Positions 6,809 to 16,088 of a stretch of DNA of 30,023 nucleotides are shown in pieces. The notes beneath the pieces are model-generated. The model saw only the letters and a list, made by a program, of their open reading frames with translations. It made no database searches and had not been told where the DNA came from. The stretch covers positions 1 through 30,023 of the IMG/VR virus record IMGVR_UViG_3300037963_001192. One strand, written 5' to 3'. The DNA comes from a virus. The stretch's first letter is position 1; each line of letters begins with the position of its first letter. The position numbers were made by a program, and so were the translations under genes.

Positions 6809-9097
6809 ATGGCAGGAAATAGATTTAAACAAGTCATAGAAGTTATAATGAAAGGAGCAGGTAAAACTGCTTCTGATTCCAAAAAGATACAAAAAAGTTT
6901 ACAAGGTGTAGCTAAAGATGCTGCTAAGATAGGTGCTGCTTTTTATGCAGCTAAAGGTGGTATTAATGCTACAAATTCATTTGTGCAATCAGGACAACAA
7001 GTGCAGAATCTAATGCCTTCATTCAAAGCATTAGGCTCACAGATAGATATGACACAAGATGCTTTGAAAAAACTTAAAACTGCTACTGATGGTACTGTTA
7101 GCAGTATGGATTTAATGAAAATGGCTAACCAAGCAATGACATTAGGTGTTATTGGGTCAGAAGATGAAATGGCAAAGCTATTTGATACTGCACAAAGACT
7201 AGGTAAATCACTTGGAGTAGATACAAAAGATGCTGTTGATTCACTTGTAACAGGTATGGGTAGACAATCTATTATGATGCTTGACAACTTAGGTATTATA
7301 GTTGATACACAAAAAGCCTATGATGATTATGCAGAATCTATAGGTGTAACATCAAAAGAACTTACAGACCAACAGAAAAAAATAGCTTTCAACAATGCAG
7401 CTTTAGAAGCTGCTGAAGAAAAAGTTAGTGTTTTAGGTGATGAAAATAGAACAGCATCTGATGAGTTTGCTAGATTGTCAGCAACAGCAGCAGATTTTGG
7501 AGCAGCTATAGGTGAAAAGGTGTTGCCATTATTAGGAAAAGTTGCAGGTGCAGTAGCTACTGCAATAGAAAAAACATCAGAACTTTTTGGCTTAGAACTT
7601 GATACACCTAGAGAAGATAAAGACACAGAAAGTGATTTTGATAAAGGTAGAAAAAGATTTTTAGAAATTAAAACTATGAATGATGCAAGTATGCAACAAG
7701 CACATATTATAGATTTATTATCTAATGAATGGTCTGCTTTTGGAAATAATATTGATAAATCACAAGTTACAATGGAAGATTTGCAAGTTATATTTGATGG
7801 AACAGGTAAATCATTAAGAGATATGAAAATTGAATTAGATGCTCTAGGAAAAAGTCCTGAAGAATATGATAAAGATACAATCAAAGAAATAGTAACAGAT
7901 AGTGAAAAATTAATGGCAACCTTAGCACTTGCACCTATAGGTGTGTTTAATAAATTTATGGGTGATATAGGGAAAAGTTCAGATGGAGCTGTTAATAAAA
8001 TTACAAGTTTGGGTGATAAGGCTCTTGATGCTTTTACAGGTATTTTAGCACTTACTCCTGGAACTGATGTCTTTGTAGATTATGCTAGAACATTTAGTGC
8101 AAATGTAGATGTTACAACAGAAAAATTTAAAGAACAAATAGAAATAACACAAAAAGCAAAAAAAGAGCAAGAAGAACTTACTGCTTTAATGCAAGAATAT
8201 GGTATAGGTGAATTTGGTGGACTAAATGTGACTTTGACAGCATATTCACAATGGGTAGAAGAACAAGAAAAGGCTATTGAGCAAGAACAATTACAATCAG
8301 AATGGAATCAAAAACTTATAGATGATAACAGAGAACTTGCAATGTCTATGGGCTTAGTAAGTGATGAACAAAAAACATTTGATGAATTATATAAAGAATT
8401 TGCAGACACACAACAAGAAGTATTAGACCAAAGACAAAGAGAACAAGATTTAATTGACAATCTTGTAGTTATGCAACCTGAATTAGCAGAGCAAATGGGT
8501 CTAATGCATTCAATGCAACTAGAAGAATTAGAAACAGAAAAAGAACTAGCAGAATTAAAAGAAAAAGCAGAAAAAGCAGATAAAGAGGCACATGAAAGCC
8601 AAATAAAAAGGCTAAAAGAAAAACAAAAAATGAATACTACAGCACTAGGAATAGCTTCTAATTTAATTGGATTGAATGAAAAAAATGCAAAAGCTGTTGG
8701 TGCTATACAAGCTGCACAAGCACTTGTAGATGCTTATTATGCAACACAAGTATCATTTAAACAAGCACAAGAAAATCCTATAACAATATCAAATCCTGCT
8801 TATCCATACATTGTAAGTGCTGCAACTTTAGCACAAGGATTGGCTACAGCAAATCAAGTAGCTAGTAGGGCTGCTGCTGAAGGTATGAATGAAATAGTCA
8901 CAGAGCCTACTTTGATTTTAGCAGGTGAGGAAGGTGCAGAGTATGTTAACATAGAGCCTACACAAAATGAAGGTGAAGGAATGGGGAATGGTTCACAAAT
9001 AATTTTTCAAGGAAATGTTTTAAGTAAAGACTTTATAGAGGATGAGGCTATACCTATGATAAGAGATGCTGTTAGGAGAGGTAGTGTTTTATCATGA
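6809..9097 (+). CDS. Tape measure protein
   Basis: A 762-aa protein that sets tail length. It starts on the base after the previous stop. The N-terminal 200 residues (KQVIEVIMKGAGKTASDSKKIQKSLQ, then a helical region with GVDTKDAVDSLVTGMGRQS and MMLDNLGII) are typical of tail-length tape measure proteins. Residues 440-620 are highly charged with Glu/Gln/Lys and long helical coiled-coil character. The C-terminus has the frequent tape-measure ending (EIVTEPTLILAGEEGAEYVNIEP). At the usual 1.5 A per residue this predicts a tail of roughly 110 nm. No peptidase or lysozyme domain was recognised. The last bases overlap the next start (ATGA). Confidence 0.85.
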   Translation: MAGNRFKQVIEVIMKGAGKTASDSKKIQKSLQGVAKDAAKIGAAFYAAKGGINATNSFVQSGQQVQNLMPSFKALGSQIDMTQDALKKLKTATDGTVSSMDLMKMANQAMTLGVIGSEDEMAKLFDTAQRLGKSLGVDTKDAVDSLVTGMGRQSIMMLDNLGIIVDTQKAYDDYAESIGVTSKELTDQQKKIAFNNAALEAAEEKVSVLGDENRTASDEFARLSATAADFGAAIGEKVLPLLGKVAGAVATAIEKTSELFGLELDTPREDKDTESDFDKGRKRFLEIKTMNDASMQQAHIIDLLSNEWSAFGNNIDKSQVTMEDLQVIFDGTGKSLRDMKIELDALGKSPEEYDKDTIKEIVTDSEKLMATLALAPIGVFNKFMGDIGKSSDGAVNKITSLGDKALDAFTGILALTPGTDVFVDYARTFSANVDVTTEKFKEQIEITQKAKKEQEELTALMQEYGIGEFGGLNVTLTAYSQWVEEQEKAIEQEQLQSEWNQKLIDDNRELAMSMGLVSDEQKTFDELYKEFADTQQEVLDQRQREQDLIDNLVVMQPELAEQMGLMHSMQLEELETEKELAELKEKAEKADKEAHESQIKRLKEKQKMNTTALGIASNLIGLNEKNAKAVGAIQAAQALVDAYYATQVSFKQAQENPITISNPAYPYIVSAATLAQGLATANQVASRAAAEGMNEIVTEPTLILAGEEGAEYVNIEPTQNEGEGMGNGSQIIFQGNVLSKDFIEDEAIPMIRDAVRRGSVLS

Positions 9098-10956
9098 TAG
9101 ATTTGCCTACAATATTTAAAAATGACATACAAGGAAACACAACCTATCTAACTCCACTTATTATAATAAATGATAGAATATATTTATCTACAAAAAAAAT
9201 AAAATTTGATGACAATATATATATGCCTTTTTTAAAATCTATAGGCAATATAAGTGAGTCAGTAGATATTAATAGCAGAAAATTTAAAATATCAGATTCA
9301 ACAATAACATTTTACAATTATAGATATGATAATAAAAATCTAATGGACAAACTTTTAGATGGTGAAATATTTAATAGCAAAATACAGGTTTTTTATAAAT
9401 CACAAAATGCTAAATCTTTAAATGATTGTTTAAGAGTTTATTCAGGATATGTAAAAGATATTACAGAAAATAATGACACATTAAGAATTAGTTCAGAAGA
9501 CCAAACTGAAATTACATTAGGTAAGGAAATCCCAAGGAAAAGAACAAGTGCATCTGAAGATTTGCCACAAAAACATAGGTCACAATATATTCCTATTGTA
9601 TATGGCATTCTAGGGAAAGCACCTGTTGTATATGATTTACTGGAAGATGATAATGCAAATTTAAAAATTACAAGTGACACATATTATATAAGAGGTGTAG
9701 ACAATTTAAAAATGTTTGACAATGATGCTTATGCAGATGTAAGAGAAGAAGCTAGACTATTTGATGGACAAGTAGATGGCACTATATTTAAAAAAATAAC
9801 AAACAAGCAATGGGAAACTAAAGGTGATTATATTGTTATAGAAAAACATACTTACTCTGATAATATAGAAGATGAAAACACAATATTAACATCAGAAGGA
9901 AGGGAAGGGTCACCATTAGCCTTTGATATGGCTGAAATTAGGCAATATACATACTTAAATCACACTTCTAGCAGTCACCAACAGTATGTTAGATTAGATG
10001 GTGGTGATGATGAAACAGCTATTGTAAGTTTAACCTCATATAAAGATATGGATATAAGTTCAGGTGTGCCTGTTGGTAGCAATCCATCATTTAACACAAA
10101 AAGTGGTATATATATAGCTATGCCTCAAAGTTCTGTATTAGACAATGCCTTAGCAACTGAAGGTGGTGTTATACCTATAAAACAAAATAGAGAGTCTTTT
10201 GGTGAAGAAGGTGAATTTGAGAATTTGTTTGGCATTGTAAATTTTAATTTTGAAACACAAGAAAACTTTGTTGGTGCTAGTGATATTGTTACAACCTTGC
10301 TTGAAGATAATTTAGAAGATGAAAAAGATTTTCTAGGTATATGTACACCCAAAAATGGAACACAAAGTTGTTATGGTGCATCATCTGTTTTGGATGGATT
10401 TAGTGGTAATCCAATGTTTGCCCAACTTTATTGGCAATTAGAGGCAACAGACAGATTAGCTTTTCATATATCATATTCTGCTAATGAAGATTATGAAACT
10501 GAAGTAGATACATATTATAATATAAACAGGTATCACCCAAATAGTCAGCCTTATTTACCAGTCAATACTAAAAATGTTGCCCAAAACAGTTTTCAAATGG
10601 GTTTAAGAGTTTATGATGATGGAAATTGGGTTTTGCCTGATTCATTACATGGTGGCTATTATCTATATTTTTATTTCCAAAATTTGGCTGTTGAAAGAGT
10701 GGCAGTAGTAAAAGACTTTTCTAAGAAAAAATTATTTGCAACTGTAGTAGGAAGAATGGATAATTCAGATTTAAGATATACAACTAATCTTTCAACACAA
10801 ACACCATATCAAGGCACACAATTAAATAATTCTATGCAAAGAACACTTACACCTGCAACTACTACACAGCAACAGGCAAGGAAAAAGAAATCACCTGTTA
10901 AAAAAGTTACTGCACCTAGTAAAAATATAAAAAAAACAAATAAAAGAGGTTATTAA
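9094..10956 (+). CDS. Tail tip / distal tail protein
   Basis: A 620-aa protein coupled to the tape measure gene by an ATGA overlap. The N-terminal third has the order seen in many siphovirus distal tail proteins: a PLIIINDRIYLSTKKIKFDDNIYMPFLKSIGNISESVDI segment, a strand set SKIQVFYKS, a YSGYVKDI phrase and a QYIPIVYGILGKAPVVYD motif. The C-terminus is a low-complexity basic tail after about residue 570 (QQQARKKKSPVKKVTAPSKNIKKTNKRGY). The gene is placed between the tape measure and a very large tail protein, so it should be part of the tail tip or baseplate hub. Assignment is by position and pattern; no enzyme motif seen. Confidence 0.6.
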   Translation: MIDLPTIFKNDIQGNTTYLTPLIIINDRIYLSTKKIKFDDNIYMPFLKSIGNISESVDINSRKFKISDSTITFYNYRYDNKNLMDKLLDGEIFNSKIQVFYKSQNAKSLNDCLRVYSGYVKDITENNDTLRISSEDQTEITLGKEIPRKRTSASEDLPQKHRSQYIPIVYGILGKAPVVYDLLEDDNANLKITSDTYYIRGVDNLKMFDNDAYADVREEARLFDGQVDGTIFKKITNKQWETKGDYIVIEKHTYSDNIEDENTILTSEGREGSPLAFDMAEIRQYTYLNHTSSSHQQYVRLDGGDDETAIVSLTSYKDMDISSGVPVGSNPSFNTKSGIYIAMPQSSVLDNALATEGGVIPIKQNRESFGEEGEFENLFGIVNFNFETQENFVGASDIVTTLLEDNLEDEKDFLGICTPKNGTQSCYGASSVLDGFSGNPMFAQLYWQLEATDRLAFHISYSANEDYETEVDTYYNINRYHPNSQPYLPVNTKNVAQNSFQMGLRVYDDGNWVLPDSLHGGYYLYFYFQNLAVERVAVVKDFSKKKLFATVVGRMDNSDLRYTTNLSTQTPYQGTQLNNSMQRTLTPATTTQQQARKKKSPVKKVTAPSKNIKKTNKRGY

Positions 10957-13900
10957 TGTCAAGATATTATCTTACTTGGGTGAAACATACAGATGGCACA
11001 TATCAAGAAACCAATGAAGTTAATATATTTGGTAACAACCTCTTGGCTATAGTAAGAAAAGGTAGTGATTTATTAAATGAAAGTGATGCACAACAACTTA
11101 ATTATGATGATTTCATAGATTACCAATCTAGAGATTTGCAAGATGCTGTTCTTGACACAGGATTAACAAAAATATATATACCAGCAGAAGGTGTGTCTTT
11201 AATGTTAGGAACAGGTAATATGTTAGGTGATAATTGGAATTTATTAGCTGAACATCCTGACTATGCATATGGTCAAAATGGTAGAGAACCTTACAATGAT
11301 ATAAGATTAATAAATAGCAATATAGCAGAAGATGTTGGTGATGATATATATCTAAAATGGAAACCAAATTTACTCAGTAACCCATTAGAAAATATTAATG
11401 ATTGTTTTGGTGTTCCTTTTCATTTTAGGGTTACACCTTACACAAATAATTTAAATTATCAAAGTCAAACTATAGATGGCAATGACTTTATAGAAATACC
11501 AAATTCTGATGTTGTAGATTATTCTTTTGATGTGGACAATACTTATGTTAAATATGTAATTATAAATTTAAGATGTCAAGACTTGTTTAGTCCATATTAC
11601 ACAAACAATTTATGGGGTTATGGTATAGAAGGTTTTTCTGCAAATGTAAATGCAAGATGGATACAAGGTTTTAGAGATATAGCTGAGGGTAATAATGTTT
11701 ATGTAGATGCTATTACAAATGGTATTAATTCCACAATATATGATGGTAATGTTAATATACAAGATATGACAGTAAACATTGAACAAAGTGCTTTAGAAAG
11801 TGGTTTTTCTTGTATGGGCATAGGAATGAGTTTAATAATGCATCATGCTGGTGAAGCAGATACTAATATGTGGTCAATAGGAGATTTTAATAAATCTGAA
11901 ATTATAAATCAAGGATTTCAAGAAGGACACATTAACATTAAGACTAATTTACTTTATGAAAGTGATATTGGTAAAGATTTTAGTCCTATAGTAACAAGTG
12001 TAAATTCATTTACAAATAACATACCTGTTGGACAATCTGCAAATGGTGACATAACTATATTTTTTGAAAATTATAGTGAAATAGCAGAAATTATTATATT
12101 TGACAACACAGATTTTTCTTTAGAAGGCACACCAAGTGATTCAGTCCAAGATTTAACAGATGAATTAGATAGTATTGGGTTTAACTATATTGATAATAGT
12201 GCTAACTATGGCTCTGTAGAGATAGGCTCACAAGACTCTTTGCAAGAAACACCTTTTGGTGCTTCTTTTCAAGCAGAAAGCAATAGTTCTATTACAATAC
12301 CTTTTACATATACAGCACATAGTATAGGACAAGACTCATTTACAATTTATGTAAAACTACTTAATGTAATTTTAGATGATAATGGTGACATTTTTGAAAC
12401 AGAGTATATTTGGTATGAATTAGCTAACATTAATGCAAATTGTGTGGATGCAGATTTAGAAGATGAAGAAGATTATGTTATAGATGACAATGAAGAAGAT
12501 GAAAATTTTGACAACCCTGCTGTAGATGATGACTATGAGCCAGACCCTGACAGAACTATAATACAAAACCCTATTGGGATTATGTTTCATTTAGCTGAAC
12601 AAGAATTAGGATATAAAAAAGGGATAGATGCTGAAAAAATAGATGAAGCTAGAATTAACCATGATAATTGGAGAATGGATTTTTCAGTTAATGATGTAAT
12701 TGAAGGTAAAGATTTATTTAATCAAATCTCACAATCATGCAAATCTATACCTGTGTTTTCAAATGACAAATTTTCTTTTTTTAATTTAAAAAACACATAT
12801 AGAGGTGGCACAGAATATTATACTGATGGCACAAAAGAAAACATAATAACAATTAAAGAAAAAGATGTAATTAACTATCAATTTACAAGAACAGATATAG
12901 AGAACATTGCAACTAAAATAGATTACAGATATTATTTTGATTATGGTTTAGAAACTTATGTAGAGGCACATGAAATAGATGCAAATGACATATATAAATA
13001 TCATGTATCTACAACATATGGCAAATTATTAAACTTTGACCCACTTGATTCTAATAATTATGTTAATTATTATGGTTTAAAATATGATGAGCCTAACACA
13101 CCTAATCACATAGACACTACTAAAATTTTTGAAGATGCATATATAATCCACAATCAAACAGCTTTAAAAAATGCTAATTTTATGTTAGGATGGTATTATA
13201 ATGTACATAATCAAATAAGTTTAACTTTACCTTTAAAGTATTACAATTTAGAACTAGGTGACTTATTAGAATTTGACAAAATGTTGTTAGGTAAAAAAAT
13301 ATATGGAGAAAAATATGTTTTAGACACAATGGAAGATATGCCTATAAGATGTGGTCAATATATTTTACCTTTGTTTATTATAAATAGTATAAAAAAAGAT
13401 TTAAATAAAGTAGAAATAGAGGCAACACAACTACATCATATTGGCTCAGAACATCTAAATTATAAAGGTCAAATTTACCCACCAGTAAAAGAAGTTTTAA
13501 ATGGGGCAGATGGTGGGCTATTTGGAGATATTAATGGAGATGGGCAAGTAGATATTAATGATTTAATAATGTTAAGTGATTTAGTTTTAAGTGAAGCTGA
13601 ATACAACCCTGTAGCAGATTTAGATGGAGATGGAGTTGTTTCAGTACAAGATTTAGTTGAGTGGGTTGATATGTTTTTTGCTGAAAATCAAAGGTCTAGT
13701 GAGCCTAATGCAACAAATGCTAGTATTAATTATGGTAATGGCTCTGTATTTTGCAAAAGCAATGGAGAAATAGCTGCATTTGAGATGACATTTAATGGAA
13801 GTTTTAAAGGTGTAAATTGCTTAGGTGATGGTTGGCAAATGAAAATTAGAAACAATAAAATGTTAATATGGAGCAATGGGAGGACACCTCTATCTGAAAG

Positions 13901-14105
13901 GCTTTTTAATTATATAGGTGAATTAGAAATAACAAGTGTCAAATTTGTAAATTGGAATAAAGAAATTTATTATCCTAATTACAGAACTTTGAACAGAAAC
14001 TTTTGGAAAAGAAGCACAAATAATTGGAACTCAGATGGAAGAAAACCTGAAGAAATAGAAGATATAAAACTTATACATAAAAAAATAGCAAAGACTAAAG
14101 TTTAG
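10956..14105 (+). CDS. Large tail tip protein with dockerin-like calcium-binding module
   Basis: At 1049 aa this is the largest gene and probably the central tail-tip or host-contact protein. It overlaps the preceding stop by one base. Residues about 1-530 are a beta-rich region; an acidic linker follows (about 500-530, many Asp/Glu); then residues 540-830 resemble a tail hub segment (SQSCKSIPVFSNDKFSFFNLKN, YNLELGDLLEFDKMLLGKKIYGEKYVLDTM). Residues 855-912 contain two calcium-binding loops of dockerin type: D858, N860, D862, Q864, D866, D869, and D888, D890, D892, V894, S896, D899, each followed by a helix beginning with L and ending about 10 residues later. A C-terminal beta domain of about 130 aa follows. 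In cellular systems dockerins bind cohesins; here a calcium-stabilised structural fold is the simpler reading. Confidence 0.7.
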   Translation: MSRYYLTWVKHTDGTYQETNEVNIFGNNLLAIVRKGSDLLNESDAQQLNYDDFIDYQSRDLQDAVLDTGLTKIYIPAEGVSLMLGTGNMLGDNWNLLAEHPDYAYGQNGREPYNDIRLINSNIAEDVGDDIYLKWKPNLLSNPLENINDCFGVPFHFRVTPYTNNLNYQSQTIDGNDFIEIPNSDVVDYSFDVDNTYVKYVIINLRCQDLFSPYYTNNLWGYGIEGFSANVNARWIQGFRDIAEGNNVYVDAITNGINSTIYDGNVNIQDMTVNIEQSALESGFSCMGIGMSLIMHHAGEADTNMWSIGDFNKSEIINQGFQEGHINIKTNLLYESDIGKDFSPIVTSVNSFTNNIPVGQSANGDITIFFENYSEIAEIIIFDNTDFSLEGTPSDSVQDLTDELDSIGFNYIDNSANYGSVEIGSQDSLQETPFGASFQAESNSSITIPFTYTAHSIGQDSFTIYVKLLNVILDDNGDIFETEYIWYELANINANCVDADLEDEEDYVIDDNEEDENFDNPAVDDDYEPDPDRTIIQNPIGIMFHLAEQELGYKKGIDAEKIDEARINHDNWRMDFSVNDVIEGKDLFNQISQSCKSIPVFSNDKFSFFNLKNTYRGGTEYYTDGTKENIITIKEKDVINYQFTRTDIENIATKIDYRYYFDYGLETYVEAHEIDANDIYKYHVSTTYGKLLNFDPLDSNNYVNYYGLKYDEPNTPNHIDTTKIFEDAYIIHNQTALKNANFMLGWYYNVHNQISLTLPLKYYNLELGDLLEFDKMLLGKKIYGEKYVLDTMEDMPIRCGQYILPLFIINSIKKDLNKVEIEATQLHHIGSEHLNYKGQIYPPVKEVLNGADGGLFGDINGDGQVDINDLIMLSDLVLSEAEYNPVADLDGDGVVSVQDLVEWVDMFFAENQRSSEPNATNASINYGNGSVFCKSNGEIAAFEMTFNGSFKGVNCLGDGWQMKIRNNKMLIWSNGRTPLSERLFNYIGELEITSVKFVNWNKEIYYPNYRTLNRNFWKRSTNNWNSDGRKPEEIEDIKLIHKKIAKTKV

Positions 14106-14113
14106 GAGAAACA

Positions 14114-15232
14114 ATGGCTAGAAGAACAATAGGAAAACCAATGTTTTTAGCAGACATACCAAGTTATATCAAGCTAAAAATGCAACATCAAGCTATAAGT
14201 GATGGAATTATAGATAACATAACACAAGAAGTTCCACAAACAGACTCTGTTTGGAATCTTGACCCTGTAGCATTGCAATCATTTCCTATTACTGGTGATA
14301 TAAATAAACAATCTTTTGCATTTTACTTTGACTATCAAAATCCTAATATTGTAGGTGATAATTATCTGCAAGAAATTCATCATTTAGTTAGTCATATAAC
14401 ACAATCTGAAACAACAGGTCTGTATGGTGGAATATTAGGACACAATTTGCTAAACATAAAAGATTCATTTGGTGAAAACTTGCTATCTGTTAAATTTAAT
14501 CTTTTAGACACAGCAGGACAGGCTCAAATACAAAATGATGAAGAAGAAATTGTAAATTACAGTTCTCAAATGGCAGAATATAATGGCTATTCATTGTGGA
14601 AAATAAATAATTTTTCTGCAAATGTAACAAATACAAATAGAGCAAAAATAGGTTTACTTTTTGAAACTAGTGGTGCAAATTTTCTTCAAAATTTTCAAAC
14701 ACAATCAATAGACATAGGTAGTATAACTTTTGGCAGATGGTTTTTACCTGAACATAGTTTTGATATACAGGCAACAATTATAAAAGAAAATGATGGTATA
14801 AAAAGAAAAAAAACTATAGGTGGCAACACTATAACTAATGTGAATTTCTTAGGCTCAGAGTCATGGGGTGACTTACCTGCTTGGACACTAGGCAAACAAA
14901 AAAATGCAGATTATAAAACTGTAGGACAAACAGGAAGAAGAAGCTGGAAAGTTAGCTTAAGCTATATACAAGATGATAATATGTTTACAAAACACACTAA
15001 TGAAAACCAATTTTTTGATTATGATATTGATACTGATACATACACATTTGATTCAAGTCTAGGTAGTTTTTTTGGATTGACTTTTGATGGACAAATTCCA
15101 TTCCTCTTTTGTCCTGATAATAATGCTGAAAATCTAGAATTTGCAAAATGTGTAATAACTAATAAGCCTACCTTCAAGCAAGTTGCCAACAACTTGTTTT
15201 CAACTTCCTTAGTTCTTACTGAGGTCTTTTAA
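14114..15232 (+). CDS. Hypothetical tail protein, last gene of the tail operon
   Basis: A 372-aa protein with ribosome site TAGGAGA ahead of the ATG. It is rich in Asn, Phe and aromatic residues, with no signal peptide or membrane segment. Beta-like strands dominate (SFAFYFDYQNP, ENLLSVKFNLLDTAG, SWKVSLSYIQDD), suggesting a virion protein rather than an enzyme. The segment AKIGLLFETSGANFLQN and later SITFGRWFLPE look like a jelly-roll or fibre type fold, but I do not recognise the family. It ends the tail operon and is followed by a strong terminator. A minor tail or tail-tip accessory role is inferred from location. Confidence 0.55.
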   Translation: MARRTIGKPMFLADIPSYIKLKMQHQAISDGIIDNITQEVPQTDSVWNLDPVALQSFPITGDINKQSFAFYFDYQNPNIVGDNYLQEIHHLVSHITQSETTGLYGGILGHNLLNIKDSFGENLLSVKFNLLDTAGQAQIQNDEEEIVNYSSQMAEYNGYSLWKINNFSANVTNTNRAKIGLLFETSGANFLQNFQTQSIDIGSITFGRWFLPEHSFDIQATIIKENDGIKRKKTIGGNTITNVNFLGSESWGDLPAWTLGKQKNADYKTVGQTGRRSWKVSLSYIQDDNMFTKHTNENQFFDYDIDTDTYTFDSSLGSFFGLTFDGQIPFLFCPDNNAENLEFAKCVITNKPTFKQVANNLFSTSLVLTEVF

Positions 15233-15257
15233 ATACAATCAACATACAGCAACAAAA

Positions 15258-15281
15258 GAGGCTCTTAATTGAGCCTTTTTT
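15258..15281 (+). terminator. Rho-independent terminator after the tail operon
   Basis: A perfect 6-bp stem, AGGCTC at 15259-15264 and GAGCCT at 15271-15276, closes a 6-base loop (TTAATT). It is directly followed by a T-run (15276-15281), and the A-run in front extends the helix through a G-U and A-U pairs. It lies 26 bases after the last tail gene and separates the late and early regions. This is the clearest terminator in the window. Confidence 0.9.
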
Positions 15282-15414
15282 GTATATATTATATATTTAT
15301 TATAATTATTTCTCCTCTATAAATAAAAATAAATTATAAAAATGTTTGGAAAAGTTATATAAACTATATTAACTTAGGTTAAGGTTGAAGGTTAAAAAAT
15401 AATAGGAGATTAAA
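15282..15414 (+). promoter_or_regulatory. AT-rich leader before the early genes, probable early promoter region
   Basis: This 133-base gap between the late terminator and the first early gene is very AT-rich and holds several TATA-like stretches, of which TATATT at 15365-15370 is a possible -10 box. I could not find a convincing -35 element at the right distance. Three AGGTT units occur at 15376, 15382 and 15389, the first two forming AGGTTAAGG, which recurs at two other intergenic sites. The gap ends with the GGAGATTAAA ribosome site. A promoter here is expected because the terminator would otherwise leave the early genes untranscribed. Confidence 0.4.
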
Positions 15415-15792
15415 ATGGAAAAAGCAATATATGAAATAGAGATAGATGGAAAACAAGAAAAGTTGTGTGAAAGTGAATTTAAGAAATTAATTAAAGCAAA
15501 AAATCAAGGCTTTATTTTTGAGGTAAGCAGATGGGGTCATATATATCTATATTTAGATATAGAGGATTTCAATCCCAGAAGTAGCTGGAACAGGTTTGTA
15601 ACTTTAGCAGAAGCTAAAAGATTTGCTATTAATAATGCAGAAGTAAATGGAAATAGAATGCATTTTAATTGGGATATAAGAAATAATGTGAATCTGTGCA
15701 GCATATGGGAAGACTTTCAAAGTGAATATGATGGTGAGTTGGAGGATTTGCCTAATGGATTATTAAAAAAGTTTTCTAAGTATATATATTAA
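15415..15792 (+). CDS. Hypothetical early protein
   Basis: A 125-aa soluble protein that begins the early region with a strong ribosome site (GGAGATTAAA then ATG). Sequence features are an N-terminal strand (AIYEIEIDGKQEKLCESEF), a VSRWGHIYLYLDIED strand pair and a Trp/Asn-rich middle (RSSWNRF, HFNWDIRNN). There is no membrane segment, signal peptide or recognised catalytic motif. As the first early gene it might act on host functions, but that is only positional. The hammerhead-like ribozyme begins two bases after its stop codon, so cleavage would detach its coding part from downstream messages. Confidence 0.7.
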   Translation: MEKAIYEIEIDGKQEKLCESEFKKLIKAKNQGFIFEVSRWGHIYLYLDIEDFNPRSSWNRFVTLAEAKRFAINNAEVNGNRMHFNWDIRNNVNLCSIWEDFQSEYDGELEDLPNGLLKKFSKYIY

Positions 15793-15793
15793 A

Positions 15794-15848
15794 TCCTACT
15801 GATGAAGCACCCCTCTTTGAGGGGTGCAGTAACCCAAGTGGTCTAGGA
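15794..15848 (+). ncRNA. Hammerhead ribozyme (type I), with one core deviation
   Basis: The 55 bases contain all parts of a hammerhead in order. Stem I is TCCTA (15794-15798) with TAGGA (15844-15848). The core CTGATGA is exact (15799-15805). Stem II is 9 bp, GCACCCCTC (15807-15815) with GAGGGGTGC (15819-15827), and loop TTT. The second core piece is GTAA (15829-15832) where GAAA is canonical. Stem III is ACC (15832-15834) with GGT (15840-15842), loop CCAAG-type of five bases. The cleavage triplet is GTC, predicting cleavage after C15843. Deviations are A13 to U (T15830) and an A-A instead of G-C at the base of stem II. Type I topology (open at stem I). Activity is not proven; the core change could slow it. 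Confidence 0.75.
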
Positions 15849-15883
15849 AACAAGGTTAAGATTAAATAAACAAGGAGATTAAA

Positions 15884-16072
15884 ATGATAGAATTGAAAAT
15901 AAAAGAATTATGGGCAAAAGGGGAAATTTCACATTTAGGTGATATGCCTGATGATGCTGATATGCAAACATTAAAAGTATTTGCAGACTTAGAAGATGTC
16001 CTGAAATGTAAACAAATTAACTGGAATCATTATTGGGATAGAATTAATTGGAACAAATTATTAAATAAATAA
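15884..16072 (+). CDS. Small hypothetical early protein
   Basis: A 62-aa acidic, tryptophan-rich protein with the ribosome site GGAGATTAAA before the ATG. It appears as two helices (IELKIKELWAKGEIS and ADMQTLKVFADLEDVLKC) followed by an NWNHYWDRINWNKLLNK tail. No membrane segment and no known domain were seen. Its message would start 40 bases downstream of the predicted hammerhead cleavage site, so self-cleavage would give it a short 5' leader with a hydroxyl end. Function unknown. Confidence 0.65.
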   Translation: MIELKIKELWAKGEISHLGDMPDDADMQTLKVFADLEDVLKCKQINWNHYWDRINWNKLLNK

Positions 16073-16088
16073 AGAAGGAAAACTTGTA

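Noticed and set aside
15318-15325. T4-like late promoter TATAAATA
   Set aside because: The match is exact, but the genome has no T4-type late sigma factor and the region is AT-rich enough for chance matches.
15797-15831. Simple intrinsic terminator at the GC-rich hairpin
   Set aside because: The stem is strong but no T-run follows; the flanking core motifs identify it as stem II of a hammerhead.
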